Shown here: positions 49,370 through 61,663 of the stretch, one piece after another
Layout: each line of letters begins with the position of its first letter
Position numbering within the stretch: the first letter of the stretch is position 1
Assembly: GCF_001625195.1 (NCBI RefSeq)
Contig: NC_054391.1
Location: 6,645,157-6,709,156 of the forward strand
Source: Drechmeria coniospora
Taxonomy: Eukaryota; Ascomycota; Sordariomycetes; Hypocreales; Ophiocordycipitaceae
DNA: 64,000 nt
Reading direction: 5' to 3'
Program-made: the position numbers and the translations under genes
The notes under the pieces: generated by a model
The model's database searches: none
What the model saw: only the letters and a program-made list of their open reading frames with translations
Told to the model about the DNA's origin: nothing

Positions 49370-52300
49370 ATGTCCAACTCTATCCGAAGCTTCTCTCCGT
49401 GGAGGAGAAGGGCCTCGAGCCTCTCCGTCGGATCGCATCGGACGCAGAACGACAGCACCAACAGCCTCCATCTCCCGACCGAGTCGCTACCCATCCCCTC
49501 GTCCCGCCCGCTGTCGTCCTCGGTCGGCTCCCCCAAAGGTTCCAGGGAACCCATCAGATCGTACATCCACGCTTCTGTGAGGGAGCAGCTTGGTACCATT
49601 CCCCCGCTCCCAGGCCAAGCTGACCGCCCCCGCCATGACTGACGCCAGCGACAAACAGCTCCCGTCGACAGCGAGCAAAATGCGCGATACGTCCGCGAAG
49701 ACACGGCCGAACTTGCGACTTACCTCTTGTCCGATGACGTGACTCGTCGGAGGCCATCATTTCTGCAGCGGCCTCGATCCTCGGTCGAGAATCTGTTTGG
49801 CTCACGTCACGAGGGCGTCGGCCCGGACGACGACGATGATGCGTGCACGCCCCAACCCATCCCGGAAGTATCAGAGTCGGGATCATCATCGGATGGCGAG
49901 CCGAGCAACGCCGCAGGAGACCGCGATGGATTCTCCGTCCTGTCATCCCTTCTGAGGAGCTCACCTCCGGAGTCGCTGTCCCCCCACTCATTGTCTTCCT
50001 CGACGACGCAGCCGGAACCAAAAGATACACGGCCATCAGCCGCGCGTACAAAGTCGAAACGTCGACAGAGCGTCGTCCCGGAGCCTTCGGTGGAAACGCC
50101 GCTGCTTCGCGGCACCACGCCCCAGGCGACGTACTCGTATGACAACGCCGTAAACGTCGAGGGCCAAAAGCCACGAGTCAAGAAGCGCTGGTACGCCCGC
50201 CTCGCCAAGCGAGGTCGCGAGGTGGAGGGCCATGTGTCCCATGCCGTGGCCGTCGTTGCAAACCCGCGCCGTTGGGATCGCAGAATCGTATGGGAGAAGG
50301 CCGTCGTCGAGCCTGTTTCCGTCCTTCCCGCGGTGGCCGTCGGTCTCCTCTTGAACATTCTCGATGCTCTGTCGTACGGTGAGCGCCTCCCGGCACGCTC
50401 GCACTGGCCGCCGTGTGCTGACCTGCGTAGGCATGATTCTCTTCCCTCTTGGGAAACCAATCTTTCAGCATCTGGGATCCGCCGGCATCTCCATCTACTA
50501 CGTCAGCACCATCGTCTCCCAGCTGATTTTCTCCTCCAGCAGCATCTTTAGAGGAGCCGTCGGGTCCGAGCTGGTACGTGCTGCACGCGCCCTGCCTCGC
50601 GGCGGCCTCCCGTCGTGTGCTGACGGCTGCTCGCTAGATTGAAGTTGTCCCTTTCTTTCACAACATGGCCCAGACCATCACCGAGATCGTGGGCGAGGAC
50701 AACCCCGATGCCGTCATCGCGACGACCATAGTCGCATACGCGACCAGCTCCATGCTGACGGGACTCGTCTTTTACCTCATGGGCAAGTTCAAGTTTGGAT
50801 ACATGGTCGGATTCATCCCACGCCACATCCTGATCGGATGCATCGGTGGAGTCGGCTGGTTCCTCATCGCCACCGGATTCGAGGTCTCGGCTCGGCTCGA
50901 CGGCAGTCTCGACTACAATCTCGACACGCTCCAGAAGCTCATCCAGGCCGACACCGTCCTTCTCTGGGGTTTCCCCTTCATCTTGGCCGTCGTCCTGTTC
51001 TACAGCCAGTCCAAGGTTCGGTCCAAATACTTTCTGCCCCTATACATCATTTCCATACCCGTCATCTTCTACGTCTTCGTTGCCATCGTCGACGCTTTGG
51101 ATGCGGACACGCTTCGCTCCGACGGTTGGATATTCGAAGGTCCGCCGCCAAGCGAGCCGTGGTGGTACTTTTACACGCTGTATCGTGAGTGGACGGCGCA
51201 CCGGCCCACCTCGGCCATGACGGGACAGCACGCTGACGTGGCGCAGAGCTTCAGCTGGTACGATGGGATGCCATCGTCGAGGTGATTCCCGCCATGCTGG
51301 CCCTCACCTTCTTCGGAATTCTCCACGTGCCCATCAACGTTCCCGCCCTCGCCCTCAACTGCGGCGAGGACAATGCCGACCTGGACAAGGAGCTGAAGCT
51401 GCATGGCTACTCCAACTTCATCTCGGGCTGCTTCGGCAGCATCCAGAACTACCTCGTCTACGCCAACACGGTGCTGTTCATCCGGTCCGGCGGCGACAAG
51501 CGACTGGCAGGATACATATTGGCCATCCTCACCTTTGGCGTCATGGTCGTGGGCCCCTCCATCATCGGCTTCATCCCCGTCATGATGGTGGGGACCCTCA
51601 TCTTCGATCTCGGCTTCGAGCTGCTGCTGGAAGCCGTGTGGCTCCCGAGGAAGAAGCTGAAGTTGGCGGAATACATGACCGTCATCGTCATCGTGCTCGT
51701 CATGGGCGTCTACGACTTCGTCGTCGGCATCGGCGTCGGAATCCTGCTCGCCTTCGTCTCGCTCATCATCCAGACGTCGAGGGTATCAGCCATCAGGGGT
51801 ACCTATGGCGGCGACATCGTCACCTCGACGGTGCGGCGTAACCCTTCGCAGCAGCATTACCTGCACCAGGTTCGTCGGCAGATATCCATCATCAAACTTA
51901 CCGGCTACCTCTTCTTCGGCACCATCGTCAGCGTCGAGGAGAGGATCCGGGCCATCCTCGACGACGGTGCGTTTGCGAGGAAGCCCATCAAGTTTCTCAT
52001 CCTCGACTTGTGGCACGTCACGGGGCTCGATTACTCGGCGGGCGAAGCGTTCAACACCATCAGCCGGCTCCTCGACAGCAAGGACGTGCTGCTCGTGCTC
52101 AGCGGCGTCGATGCCGAGAGCCAGCTTGGCCGCAGTCTCCGGGCCGTCGGGCTCGGCACCGACACGATCGAGGTCCTGATGCTCCCGGACCTCAACTCGG
52201 CGCTGGAGAGCTGCGAGAACGAGCTCCTCAAGACTCTGTACGCCAGGCAGGAGGAGATGAAGGCGACGAGGAAGCTGGGCACGGCAAACCTCGACGTTCC

Positions 52301-52886
52301 AGCCGCCGCACCGAGTGCGTCGAGGCCGTCGGCGCTCGACGCACCCTTCAACTCGCCTCGGCGAAACCACCTCGTGGAGGCGGCGCAGGAGGCCATCACC
52401 AGCGTCGACGTGCAGCGGCCATCGAAGTGGCAGAGCTTCCAGGAGCCGCTGCGACTCATGCTCCAGGTCTTCCAGGGGCTCAGCGACAAGAACGAGGACT
52501 TTTGGTTCCGCGCCATGCCGTACTTTGCGCGGAAGGAGTACGAGCCGGGCACCATCCTCTTCCGGCGAGGCGAGCGAGCGAACGGGTTCTACCTCGTCGA
52601 GGGTGGCATCTTGCGCGCCGAGTACGACTTGCCCCAGGGCCGGCTCTGCGAGAGCATCGTGGCGGGCACGACGTGCGGCGAGCTGCCGTTCTTCTCCGAG
52701 ACGGAGCGGACGGCGACGGTGCAGGCAGACAGGCACTGCATCGTCTGGCTCATGGACGGCGAAGGCTGGGCGAGCCTTCAGAAGGACGAGCCCGAGGTGG
52801 CGAGAGAGCTGCTGAGGATCTCGTTGAAGCTGACGAGCGAGCGGATGGGGGCCATCACGTCGTACATTTTGGCCATGGCGGGTTAG
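49370..52886 (+). CDS. Vsb1-like SulP/SLC26-family transporter with STAS and cyclic-nucleotide-binding-like domains
   Basis: Exons 49370-49592, 49659-50378, 50431-50573, 50638-51184 and 51247-52886 give 1090 aa; every junction closes in frame. A Ser-rich cytosolic N-terminus of about 280 residues precedes the SulP transmembrane domain (about 285-740; VLPAVAVGLLLNILDALSYG, MAQTITEIVG, LHVPINVPAL). A STAS domain follows (about 755-890; KFLILDLWHVTGLDYSAGEAF). The C-terminus (about 955-1080) is a cNMP-binding-like fold (GTILFRRGERANGFYLVEGG; CGELPFF...ERTATV). This architecture matches fungal homologues of yeast YGR125W/Vsb1, a vacuolar protein needed for arginine storage, so a vacuolar role is inferred. 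Transport of sulfate should not be assumed. The first exon is the least certain part. Confidence 0.88.
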
Positions 52887-53405
52887 AACGTCGCATGTGA
52901 GGCATTTTGTAGCGAGGATGGCGTTTCCGATGCATTATTTTTGCCTGGCCGTGGCCGTTTGACAGTTATTGGTGTGTTGCATTATCCGTGGGGGGGTACA
53001 GGGCATCCCCCCCAAAGGCTCTGTAGAAGGCTCTGGCAGCGGTGTGGACTCGTGCTTGCCCTTAACTGTAGGGTAGGTAGTGTTGTGGTCGATGGCGGCT
53101 TCACCGGCGTCGTCTAGTTGCAGAAATGCTGTCCGATGACACGGAGCGATGTAGAATGTCCGTGCCAGTTTCGGTATTCACTTGCGAGATGCGTTTGCCC
53201 TTGACTATGATGCATGTCCCGTCCCTCTGCAACGGTGTTGTCACGGTGGGTGTGGCTCAAGATGGTTGCTCACACCCGATTCGCCACTTTGGCAGCAAGC
53301 GATGCAATGGTGGCGCAACCGCCAGTGATTCAAGAAATGGCATCAACCGACTGCGCGAGCGACAGAGACTTTGAGCAGAAAACACTGCACGGGAAGAAAG
53401 TGGCG
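52887..53405. other. Short intergenic and 5' leader of the STK19-family gene
   Basis: 519 bp between tandem plus-strand genes. The frame of the STK19-like gene is open back to a Met at 53214; the intervening residues look non-conserved, so I treat this as leader. Confidence 0.45.
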
Positions 53406-54491
53406 ATGCCGAGGAGGCTCCAACCAATACTAGGAAAGTCGAATCGGGTGAGGAAGGCGGCTCCTTCGTCCTCCCGACGCAAGACCAGCAAGGCGGCGGA
53501 AGACGATGGCATCCTCTTTCCGGAGAAGCTGGACGACGTCGGCCTGACCAAGTTTCTCGCGGACGAGGTCACGCTCCGAGACGTGATACAGGCGATGAGA
53601 CACGTCCGTTCGCATATGTTCACGCCGGTGCCGCCGACGGGCTTCACGTCGACAAGGACGGCCGAGCTGCTCAACTACAGGGCCTCGACGCCGGCCATGG
53701 TCACGGCGGGCCACCTGAACGCCGTCCTCGACTCGCCGACCCGGACGGAGAGGGAGGTGGTCGAGCTCGTCGGCAAGGGGGCTCTGCGCAAGGTGCGGGT
53801 CGAGAGGAGGAGCGGCATGGGCGAGGCGCTGATCGAGACGTCGGCGCTCGAGGACATGATTCGGACGTCGGCTGGCGTCTCGGACGTAACGGCCGGCAGG
53901 TTTTTGGCCTTTCTCAAGGCGAATCCCTCGGAGCAGATGCTCGCTCGGGGACAACTGACGAACGCGGAGACGGACGAGCTCGTCCGCGCGGGATTTCTGA
54001 CGAGCGCCGGGCACGCGACGCCGGGGAGCAGGCTGCTCGTTCGACCCGAGGACCGCACGACGCTCACGTCGATCCAGCACGTCTCACGCTTCGCCTCGGG
54101 CACCGTCTCGGCCGTCGGCGGCCAGAACGCGATCCACCTCGCCGGCGGCGGCGGCGGCCGAGGGGTCGCATCCTCCTCGTCGGCATCGGCATCGGCATCG
54201 ACGGCGTCGACGAGCTTCCGGATAGCCGTGCCGGGCCATGGGAGATACCTCAAGCTCGCCGAAGGCGCCGTGAACTGGCTGCGGGAGGCGCTGGGCAAGA
54301 CGGCATGGGGCGAGGGGACGGAGGATTGGCTGCGGGAGCGGTTCGAGGACGGCGGCCTCTACGGCGCGCGCTGGAAGGAATTTTGGGGCCTCGACTGGTC
54401 GTGGCTCATCGGGGAGGCGGTCGGGCTCGGCATCGTCGAGCTATTCGATACCGGATGCGTCGGTAGGGGGGTGAGGGCGCTCGGAGGCTGA
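53406..54491 (+). CDS. STK19-family protein (winged-helix, not a confirmed kinase)
   Basis: A single exon of 361 aa from MPRRLQPILGKSNRVRK. Recognisable family segments are LPRD-like LRDVIQAMRHVR, FTSTRTAELLNYR, LNAVLDSPTRTEREVVELV, GKGALRKVRVERR, GEALIETSALEDMI, and a C-terminal GRYLKLAEGAVNWLREAL ... LYGARWKEFWGLDWSWLIGEAVGLG. The fungal members share the human STK19 tandem winged-helix architecture; human STK19 is now regarded as a DNA-binding transcription-coupled-repair factor and no kinase motifs are visible here. A low-complexity Gly then Ser/Ala stretch lies at about residues 245-270. Met at 53214, 53304 or 53334 could give a longer N-terminus. Confidence 0.8.
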   Translation: MPRRLQPILGKSNRVRKAAPSSSRRKTSKAAEDDGILFPEKLDDVGLTKFLADEVTLRDVIQAMRHVRSHMFTPVPPTGFTSTRTAELLNYRASTPAMVTAGHLNAVLDSPTRTEREVVELVGKGALRKVRVERRSGMGEALIETSALEDMIRTSAGVSDVTAGRFLAFLKANPSEQMLARGQLTNAETDELVRAGFLTSAGHATPGSRLLVRPEDRTTLTSIQHVSRFASGTVSAVGGQNAIHLAGGGGGRGVASSSSASASASTASTSFRIAVPGHGRYLKLAEGAVNWLREALGKTAWGEGTEDWLRERFEDGGLYGARWKEFWGLDWSWLIGEAVGLGIVELFDTGCVGRGVRALGG

Positions 54492-56375
54492 CCTCATGGG
54501 AGGGCATCATGGCGGCCATGGCCTCTGCGGACGAAGATGCAGCATGCCAGCGGCGCGCATGCAAGGATGAATTTTCAGCACGACATCCATCAGCAGCAGA
54601 CCACCCCTCGCTGACGTGCATTTTCTCATCTGAGACCCGCTGCTGTCAACAACGTGGTGGTGATGGTCGTCGTCGTGAAACACGGTCTCGTCGTGCGGGT
54701 CTATTCCTGGGCATGCTCAGGCCCGGACTCCTTGCATAGCCTCTCGACGCAGCATCAAAGCAAACCCAAGACGGCACCGACCACGGAGACGATGGCACCC
54801 GCGTGCACGCTCGCGGCAATGATGAACGGCGGGCCCAAGATGGTTCTTGACGTTGACAGGACTCTCCTTCGATGGCTTCGTCTCCGAATCGGAATGAATG
54901 GGTGGGTGATGCTCGGTTGCCGAGTGGTGCCATCCGTCGATGAAAAGAAAAGCAAAGGCAATGAATGGCTTGGTATCTCGACGAGATGATCACACCTGGA
55001 CGGATGGCTACTGGCATCACGTGGCGTTGTGCTGTCACGCAAGCGAGACTCTCATCAAAAGGCGGTCACATATCAGGAATGCACCTGAATCACAGAGTGC
55101 AGCTGAACCACACGACATGTGTGGCGCACTCGGGACGTGCCGCCACAAGCACATACCAGCATCATACAGTGCTCTGATGCCGGTCGCCAGTGCCAGTGGT
55201 CACCAGGAACAAGAGCCGATGTCGCCTCCCGTCACGCCAGCGCCGGTTGACGAGATGCACCCTGGGGACGTCGGCCGCGCCGTGCACGCTTCAGACGGCA
55301 GAGCATTGCCACCCCATGGACGATGGCCAACGTGACCACCGGGCGAGGTCCGTCCGTACGGAAGGGAGATGGGCTGCCGAGTGCCCGTATAGTGCAGTTG
55401 ACTAGATTGTACGACCTCTGCGGGATCTAGAGTTGATGGACGACATCTGCCTCTTTCGGGTGTACGCAAGAACCAGGTCGATGTGCTCCCTACTACGTCT
55501 AGTGCACATGCATCATGATTCATACTTGCATGTACGGGGCACATGTGCGTGCAAGTATTACAAGCACTGTACTGTAAGAGCAAGTACAAGGAATACTGAA
55601 AGAGTATCCGTACATGTATTACTCGTTTGTACCGTGTCCTACCCTTGCGCGAAAAGAAGGGCAATTACCCTTACATGGGCATTATGCGTACATGTGGTCT
55701 TGGTCGATATTAACTGGTGGTGACACACGTGACGAAGTGTGCTACTACTGTACCTAGCCGTGTTGAAGACTGGTCGAGAACCAAGGTACGCACATGCGCA
55801 TACCAACCGTTACATGTGCGTGTACTTGTGCACCGTCTTGCACATGCGCAGGCAGTAATCGTAAGTGCAAGTACGTCAGGGTACGGCACTTGCGTCCTGC
55901 ACGGAGTATTAGAGTACTCCGTAACACTCCGTGAGTATTGTAATTACTTGCATGTACGAGTACTTGCATGCACCCGCACACCTGCTGTACACCAACCAAC
56001 GACTTGATTGTTGTTGGAGAGGGTGCCACGGCAATTTCCGCATCATGCGAGTGCAACGACACCCATACCAGTGCTTACACAGCATGCTCGTACTCTGCCG
56101 TGAGAGGACAACTACTTACATTAAAGTACGGTGTGTGCATGTACATGCAGTTCAATGTAGAGCACGTGTGCTGGCACAAAGCACACCGTAGGGTCGAGCA
56201 CGACGGGTCAGCACATTACTACATGTGCATGTATGGTCGTGGTGCTCATGTATTACTTGAGTACAACAGTCACCAAGCCAAGGAGGTACTCATGAGTAAT
56301 GAGCAATACTGTACGGACTCTGTAATTACTGTACATCGTTGTACTTGTAGCACCTACAGTACCGATATTCATAGG

Positions 56376-56395
56376 TGTACTCCGTACGGAGTACA
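56376..56395. repeat. 20-bp perfect palindrome, copy 1
   Basis: TGTACTCCGTACGGAGTACA, a perfect palindrome identical to copy 2 460 bp downstream; it extends the shorter TACTCCGTACGGAGTA family. Confidence 0.9.
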
Positions 56396-56835
56396 TGTAG
56401 GTGTACTACTTACAAGTACTAGGTACTTGGACAGCACACTGGGTGCCTGCTGCTGCAACGACAAGCTTTCGCGTCACAGGGAACCCCTTCCTGCTCCCCG
56501 CAGCGGGAATCTGCGGCGGTAGGAGCACGACAAGATTCCGGCCCCCATGGCCAATGAATTGTGGAGAGTCATGGGCGGCGACCGATTCGTGCGCAGCTGG
56601 CCATCACGTTCGATGCCGCAAATATCCCTTGCGCCGTTTCCCTGGCACTTGTTGCTCCTTTGTTTTTTTTGGATGCGGTGGTAACAGGCAATGTAAGTAA
56701 GATTGCGAATACTTACTACTCCGTACCCAGCATTATTACTATTATTACCCAGTACCCAGTACGGAGTACGGATACTGAATATCCTACAACGTACTTGTAG
56801 ATGTACATGTACTTAGCACCTGTGATGGCGGCATA

Positions 56836-56855
56836 TGTACTCCGTACGGAGTACA
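56836..56855. repeat. 20-bp perfect palindrome, copy 2
   Basis: Same 20-bp palindrome as at 56376-56395, here extended by one further complementary base on each side (22 bp). Confidence 0.9.
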
Positions 56856-57193
56856 TGCAAGTACTTCCCTACCTAGTATTACTTGTCCATCAGCCGGAGC
56901 AATGTATCGTACACGACGGGTCGGCCAGCCAGAGCGATTATCACCCTTTACCACCGCGACGCTACAGGCCCATGTGCTTGCACCTGCACATTTCGTTCCG
57001 GCAAAGGTACGCCAACAGCACATGTGCGCAGTAGCGCGGGTGTACGGATACCCGTCCTGGCCACTAGCATTCACCGTCGCAAGCTGCATAGGCAGGCCTT
57101 GGACAAGAGCTGCGGCGAGGCCCCACGTTCATCCATCAGGAGACATGCTGCGGCGCCCTAGTGGCTGTGCGACGTAGCACAGTATAGTGCGGT

Positions 57194-57260
57194 GGCAAGA
57201 GTGTCGATTCACTTGTATTATTAGTAGCAGCGTTGCCAAAATTGAATCGTCACTCTTGTC
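57194..57260. mobile_element. 67-bp inverted-repeat element, copy 1 (MITE-like or hairpin)
   Basis: The left end GGCAAGAGTGTCGATTCA (57194-57211) and the reverse complement of the right end (57243-57260), GACAAGAGTGACGATTCA, match at 16 of 18 positions around a 31-bp centre. The sequence is closely repeated at 58833-58893, and similarity continues slightly outside both ends (GTGGCAA, GTCTA.TG.CTGT). No clear target-site duplication is visible. Confidence 0.65.
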
Positions 57261-58832
57261 TATTGACTGTGCATGCACGTGTACAGTGGACCTGCGATGC
57301 ACGCAAAACGCGGTCCGTCGATAGCCATTACTACTGCCGACGCACGCACGCACTGCCTCCTGGCTGCACATCATGCACGCCCAGCTCCGAGGGCGGGTAT
57401 GGGTACGGGAACGTCTTTCCCGTAGCAGGACGAGCATTGCACACCTACATGTGCTTGCCCGTGTCTCGCCTCACGAGGAGGGTGCGTGCTCGCTCGTTCC
57501 TGCATGAGCCTCATGCGCACGCCCACGGTAACGCCAGCAGCCAGGTGTCATGGTGGCGACGGAAACCTGCAAGCCGCCACCCGGCCGACTTGCATGCATG
57601 CGATCGCAGCACGAGGACGACGGCAAGGTCTCGCACCGTACACGGCACGCGGAACTCAGCTAGGGAAGCATGCGTACGCGTACATGCGCATTCGGAATCA
57701 ACTCGCGCACGCGACGGCTTCCGCTGTGCTGGTGCCGCGCGAGTACGAGCGGGCGGTGGATGGTTGCTGCATTCTACCTGTACTTGCACTCCGTACTTAA
57801 AAGGCAGTTTACCAATCGACCCCGTGGCTCTCCTCCATTCGTCCGGCGAGAAGAAAGGAGGGGAATGTGCTTGGGACTTATACCCCACGTATTCATTATT
57901 CTCCCGAGGCGTGCATGCGGCGCACATCGACCGCCCAGTGCATGCTTGTTGTTGCTCGCCTTTACTGTGCACAAACCATGTCTCCACCGCCATCTGGTTC
58001 CGGTAGGGAGGAGACGCGGAGGAGGAGTGGCGGCGGCGGCGGCGGCGGCGGATAGCCTAGATTAGATGCTCACCATCTCCAACACGCTGGACTTGCGAGA
58101 TGCACGAGGCAAATGGCAAGTCGCAGGCGCCGCCCGAATCGATGGATGAATCGCCGAGTTCGTCGTAATTACCTGCGTGCGCATCGCACGGTACCCGGGG
58201 CACGAGGAGTACGGAGCACTCGGCAGAGAGACGAGGCATCTCGGTTCGCGCGTGAAGAATGGCGAACCGCCCTCGCCCATTCATCCAGCCTTCCTGCTCC
58301 CGCGCCGCCATGATGGCCCGCCCAAAGGCAAATGTCTCCCGCATCGGGGCGCAAGCCCGCCTTCGCCTGATCTGATCTGTATCAATACTTGACGGTAGCC
58401 CTTCCTGGGCTGGATTGGCGTCGCCGAGCTGTGATCTATCGAATCGAAATTGGCCAGCAGCTCCTGCTTGGCGGGCGACGTTCTGCGCTAGTCCGCATTC
58501 GCCTTTGCGTGGTACATTTATTAGTGCTGCTAGTACATGCACCGCCTTGCACCGCGGCAGCCCTCGTTATGCACCGAGTCCAACCCTCGAGTAATGGGCT
58601 CTTCGGCACTTCATCACCACTGTGCCTTCTGGGACCTACGTACCGCACACGTGCATGCGCTTGCGTGCATGCCATGCTCCTGCTACGCTACTTCATGTTT
58701 CCACGTAATGTGCGCGTCCGAGTGCCGTGCCGGCAAGTTGAACTTTGGTACACGTACGAACGGAACAGGACCAACTTGCCTTGTTCTAGATGAGTATGTC
58801 ATGTAAGTAGGTACATGTGTGAGTAGTGTGGT

Positions 58833-58893
58833 GGCAAAGTGTCGATTCACTTGTCGTAGTTGGCGCTACCAAAATTGAATCGTCACTTTTGTC
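58833..58893. mobile_element. 61-bp inverted-repeat element, copy 2
   Basis: The left end GGCAAAGTGTCGATTCA (58833-58849) pairs with the right end at 58876-58893 (TGAATCGTCACTTTTGTC). It shares CGATTCACTTGT and CCAAAATTGAATCGTCACT exactly with copy 1; the central loop is shorter and more diverged. Same orientation as copy 1. Confidence 0.65.
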
Positions 58894-61663
58894 TAGTGGC
58901 TGTAATAGTACAAGTACTTAGGCTTGCACCTGCACGTACGAGTACACCTACGCGTACGAGCGCTAAGCTCGTGAGATAAACACCCGACTAGAACCTAGGT
59001 AAGCACTACTTTGTGAGCAGGGGGGGGGGGGGGGGTGAAAGGGGACGCAAATGCACTGCGCATCGTACGAAACGAACGAGGACATGATGATTTAATCATA
59101 ATAATAATAGATAGTTCCGTCTCGCGCAAGTGTGAGCACGAGTGTTCCGAGCACAATTCCCCCCGGAAAAGAAAGGGAACAAGGGAGACGGAGTCCCGAT
59201 CGGTCTAGGGTCGCTGTGATCCGAAGGGGGTCGCTGCACAATAGGGGATCGCGGCGCTGAATCGGGCCACCGCGGCGGGTACTTGGTGGTTCTACTTTGG
59301 TCGTGGACGGGCGCCGCGAGTGCCTGCGCATGTCCATATTGTGTGCGGTACGGTGTACTCATACACGTGCCGGGGCCGCCGCTGCGGCGCTAGCTTCGTC
59401 TCCCTCTCCCTACCTCGCACTGCCGACCCGACGAAATGGTGGTGACAAGGGTCGCTGGAACGCGCGCACGGGAGAGGCGATGCGGATGGGGTCAAGGCGC
59501 TCGCGGCCAAGTACAGTACTTACGCCTGCCGACCGCCGTGACCGCGTCCACGGTGCTCCAGGTGGCGGCCTACGCCAGCTCTCCATCCTCCTGCCCTTCC
59601 CATTTGGTCGGGGTGGCAGTCCCCTAGTCGTTGCTCGGTACGAAGGAGAACGAGCCAGGGCGTGCGCCCGCCAACCTAGTCCCTATCTGCTCGAGGTATC
59701 TGTACATTGCTTGTGCCCCGGCCCCGACCGACGCCGCGTGCTTCGTCCTCGTACGATGGGTATCGGTACTGCCAATCTGCTATCCTGCAGCCACCCGCGA
59801 CCATCCCATCTATCCATCTCCCCCACCCCCCCTACCCAGCAAAGTTCATCCCGAGCCCTCCTCGGTGGACCACTGATGGCTAGCCGCCGATGGTCGTAAT
59901 TTAATGTGCTCCGTACGCCTGCACCATTCAAGTCTCGCAGAACGAATGGTAGCCTTTCAGGCCACCCTCGACGCCCTCGACGCCCTCGACAGGGGGCCTT
60001 GCCTGCCTCGGGGGTCCGGAAGGATACGTCGAGGACAGCACGGCCAATATGGAACACCATTGTACTGTATGTTTACCACCTACTCACGTGTGCGGTGTGA
60101 TTGCTGTAAGTAAGTACATGCACTCCGGGCTTGCCAGGAGGGAGTGCACCAGTTATTGGGCCCAAGTACCTGCATGTACAGTACAGTGCTCGTAACGTAC
60201 CTGTAGTGGTATCATCACCCCCGTACGGAGTAATACCTACAAAGGTACGGTGCTTGAGTTGTGTACGAGCTGTACTCCGTACCCCGTACGCTACCTACAG
60301 TAAGTACCTTACTTACACGAGTAAGAGCGAGTTGGGAGTGGACCGTCCTCACATCCCTCCACCGCGTTTCTCTTTCCTCTGCACCATTGCCAGGAGGGAC
60401 ACTCACGGACCACCCACAACCTCATCCACATCCACGTCCCCATCTCCCTCCCCGTCAGCACAATCGCAAACGCGAACAGGCCGACGCCTTTGCCCGTCCA
60501 AATCCTGGCATCACTCTTCCCGCGAGCCTCGTCGGTGCACCCCAAACCGTCGTCCTATTCTTTCCCGCTCGAGCGACGTCGGCACTTGGCTGCATCGACT
60601 CAGCTGCCTGCGCGCCCACCTCGCCTCTCTCCGGTGGGGCCGTGTCTTGGAAAGTTGAAACCTCGTCTCCTCCAGAGGCAAGTCATCGAGCGTGCTGCAT
60701 TCCCGCGTCGCGACGGCAGTCTCGATTAGCCTCGAGGACCCCGACGTCCCTAGCATTCCTCGGCACTTGTCCCCTCATCGGCCCGCTTCGACGACGACGG
60801 CCTGCCTGCGGCCCAGCTTCCTCGGCCGACGGCACCTCACCGCACCGCACCGCACCGCACCCTCGTCGTCCGTCGTCCGTTCCTCGAGGGCCCGGGAACC
60901 TCCTCGCCCTCGGGTCTGAACCGACCAGCTTCATCGGGCCGCAGAACGAGAGAGGACGGCAGAGGGATCGCCCGCCCCCAAGCCTGCTTGCCTGTGTCCC
61001 GTCCACGTCGCCCCCTCACCCGGACGCTTGACACGCTTGTCTCGTCCAGATCTGCGACCGCCTCCACCCGCCGTCGCTTGGTTTTGGTCCCTGACGAGAC
61101 CTGTCTTGCCGTAATAATCTCGCCAGCGAGCGACGGGCAGAGCCGAGCAGCGTCCATATTGTTCGGTAGCCGGCCTCGTCGTTGTTTGATCGACTCTCCG
61201 ATCTGGTATCTGCCGCCACTGCCGCTCAGGCGAAACCCGGTATGACGATCATCTCCCATTGCTACTTTGCTCTTCTTCCATTTCCCCATCGGCCGTACCA
61301 AATCCTGCACCTCCGTCGTCATCATGCATCCGTGGCCTTGATAAGCTTCGAGACTGACAAGCTTCCGACGCCAGGTCGAGTCATCATCCATCCACTCTTT
61401 CCCGTCGGCCCTGCGTTGCAGCCTTTCTCTTCTCGTCCTCCGCTCGCCCATCCGCATCCGCCTCGCGACCGGGAGCCACGGCGCCGACTGATCGTGGCGA
61501 CGACCAATCTCCCACCCGAGACACCACTCTCGCGCGCCCACCGATTCATTCATGGACGAGTGGACGATTCAACTGTGATATTTCTCCACGAGACCGAGCC
61601 TCTTTCTTTCCCGACTTCCCTCGGAGAACGTGAAAACTCTTCGCCACCGGGAAGCGGAGAAAA

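Larger units (their letters stand above)
54492..61663. other. 7.2-kb gene-poor interval upstream of the kinesin gene
   Basis: No gene could be supported. It holds two copies of a small inverted-repeat element (57194-57260 and 58833-58893), two 20-bp palindromes (56376-56395, 56836-56855), a 16-base G run (59020-59035), a CACCG repeat (60836-60860) and many TACGGAGTA words, densest at 55.9-56.9 kb and 60.1-60.3 kb. The last 1.3 kb is C-rich and pyrimidine-rich and is probably kinesin promoter and 5' leader. Open frames such as 57233-58006 (+), 60261-61031 (+) and 60837-61553 (-) look like chance. Confidence 0.5.

Noticed and set aside
57233..58006. 257-codon plus-strand frame
   Set aside because: Starts inside the inverted-repeat element, is rich in Arg/His/Cys with no domain, and has no supporting homology signal.
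60261..61553. Long frames on both strands upstream of the kinesin gene
   Set aside because: Pro/Ser/Arg-rich translation of a C-rich leader; best explained as kinesin promoter and 5' UTR.
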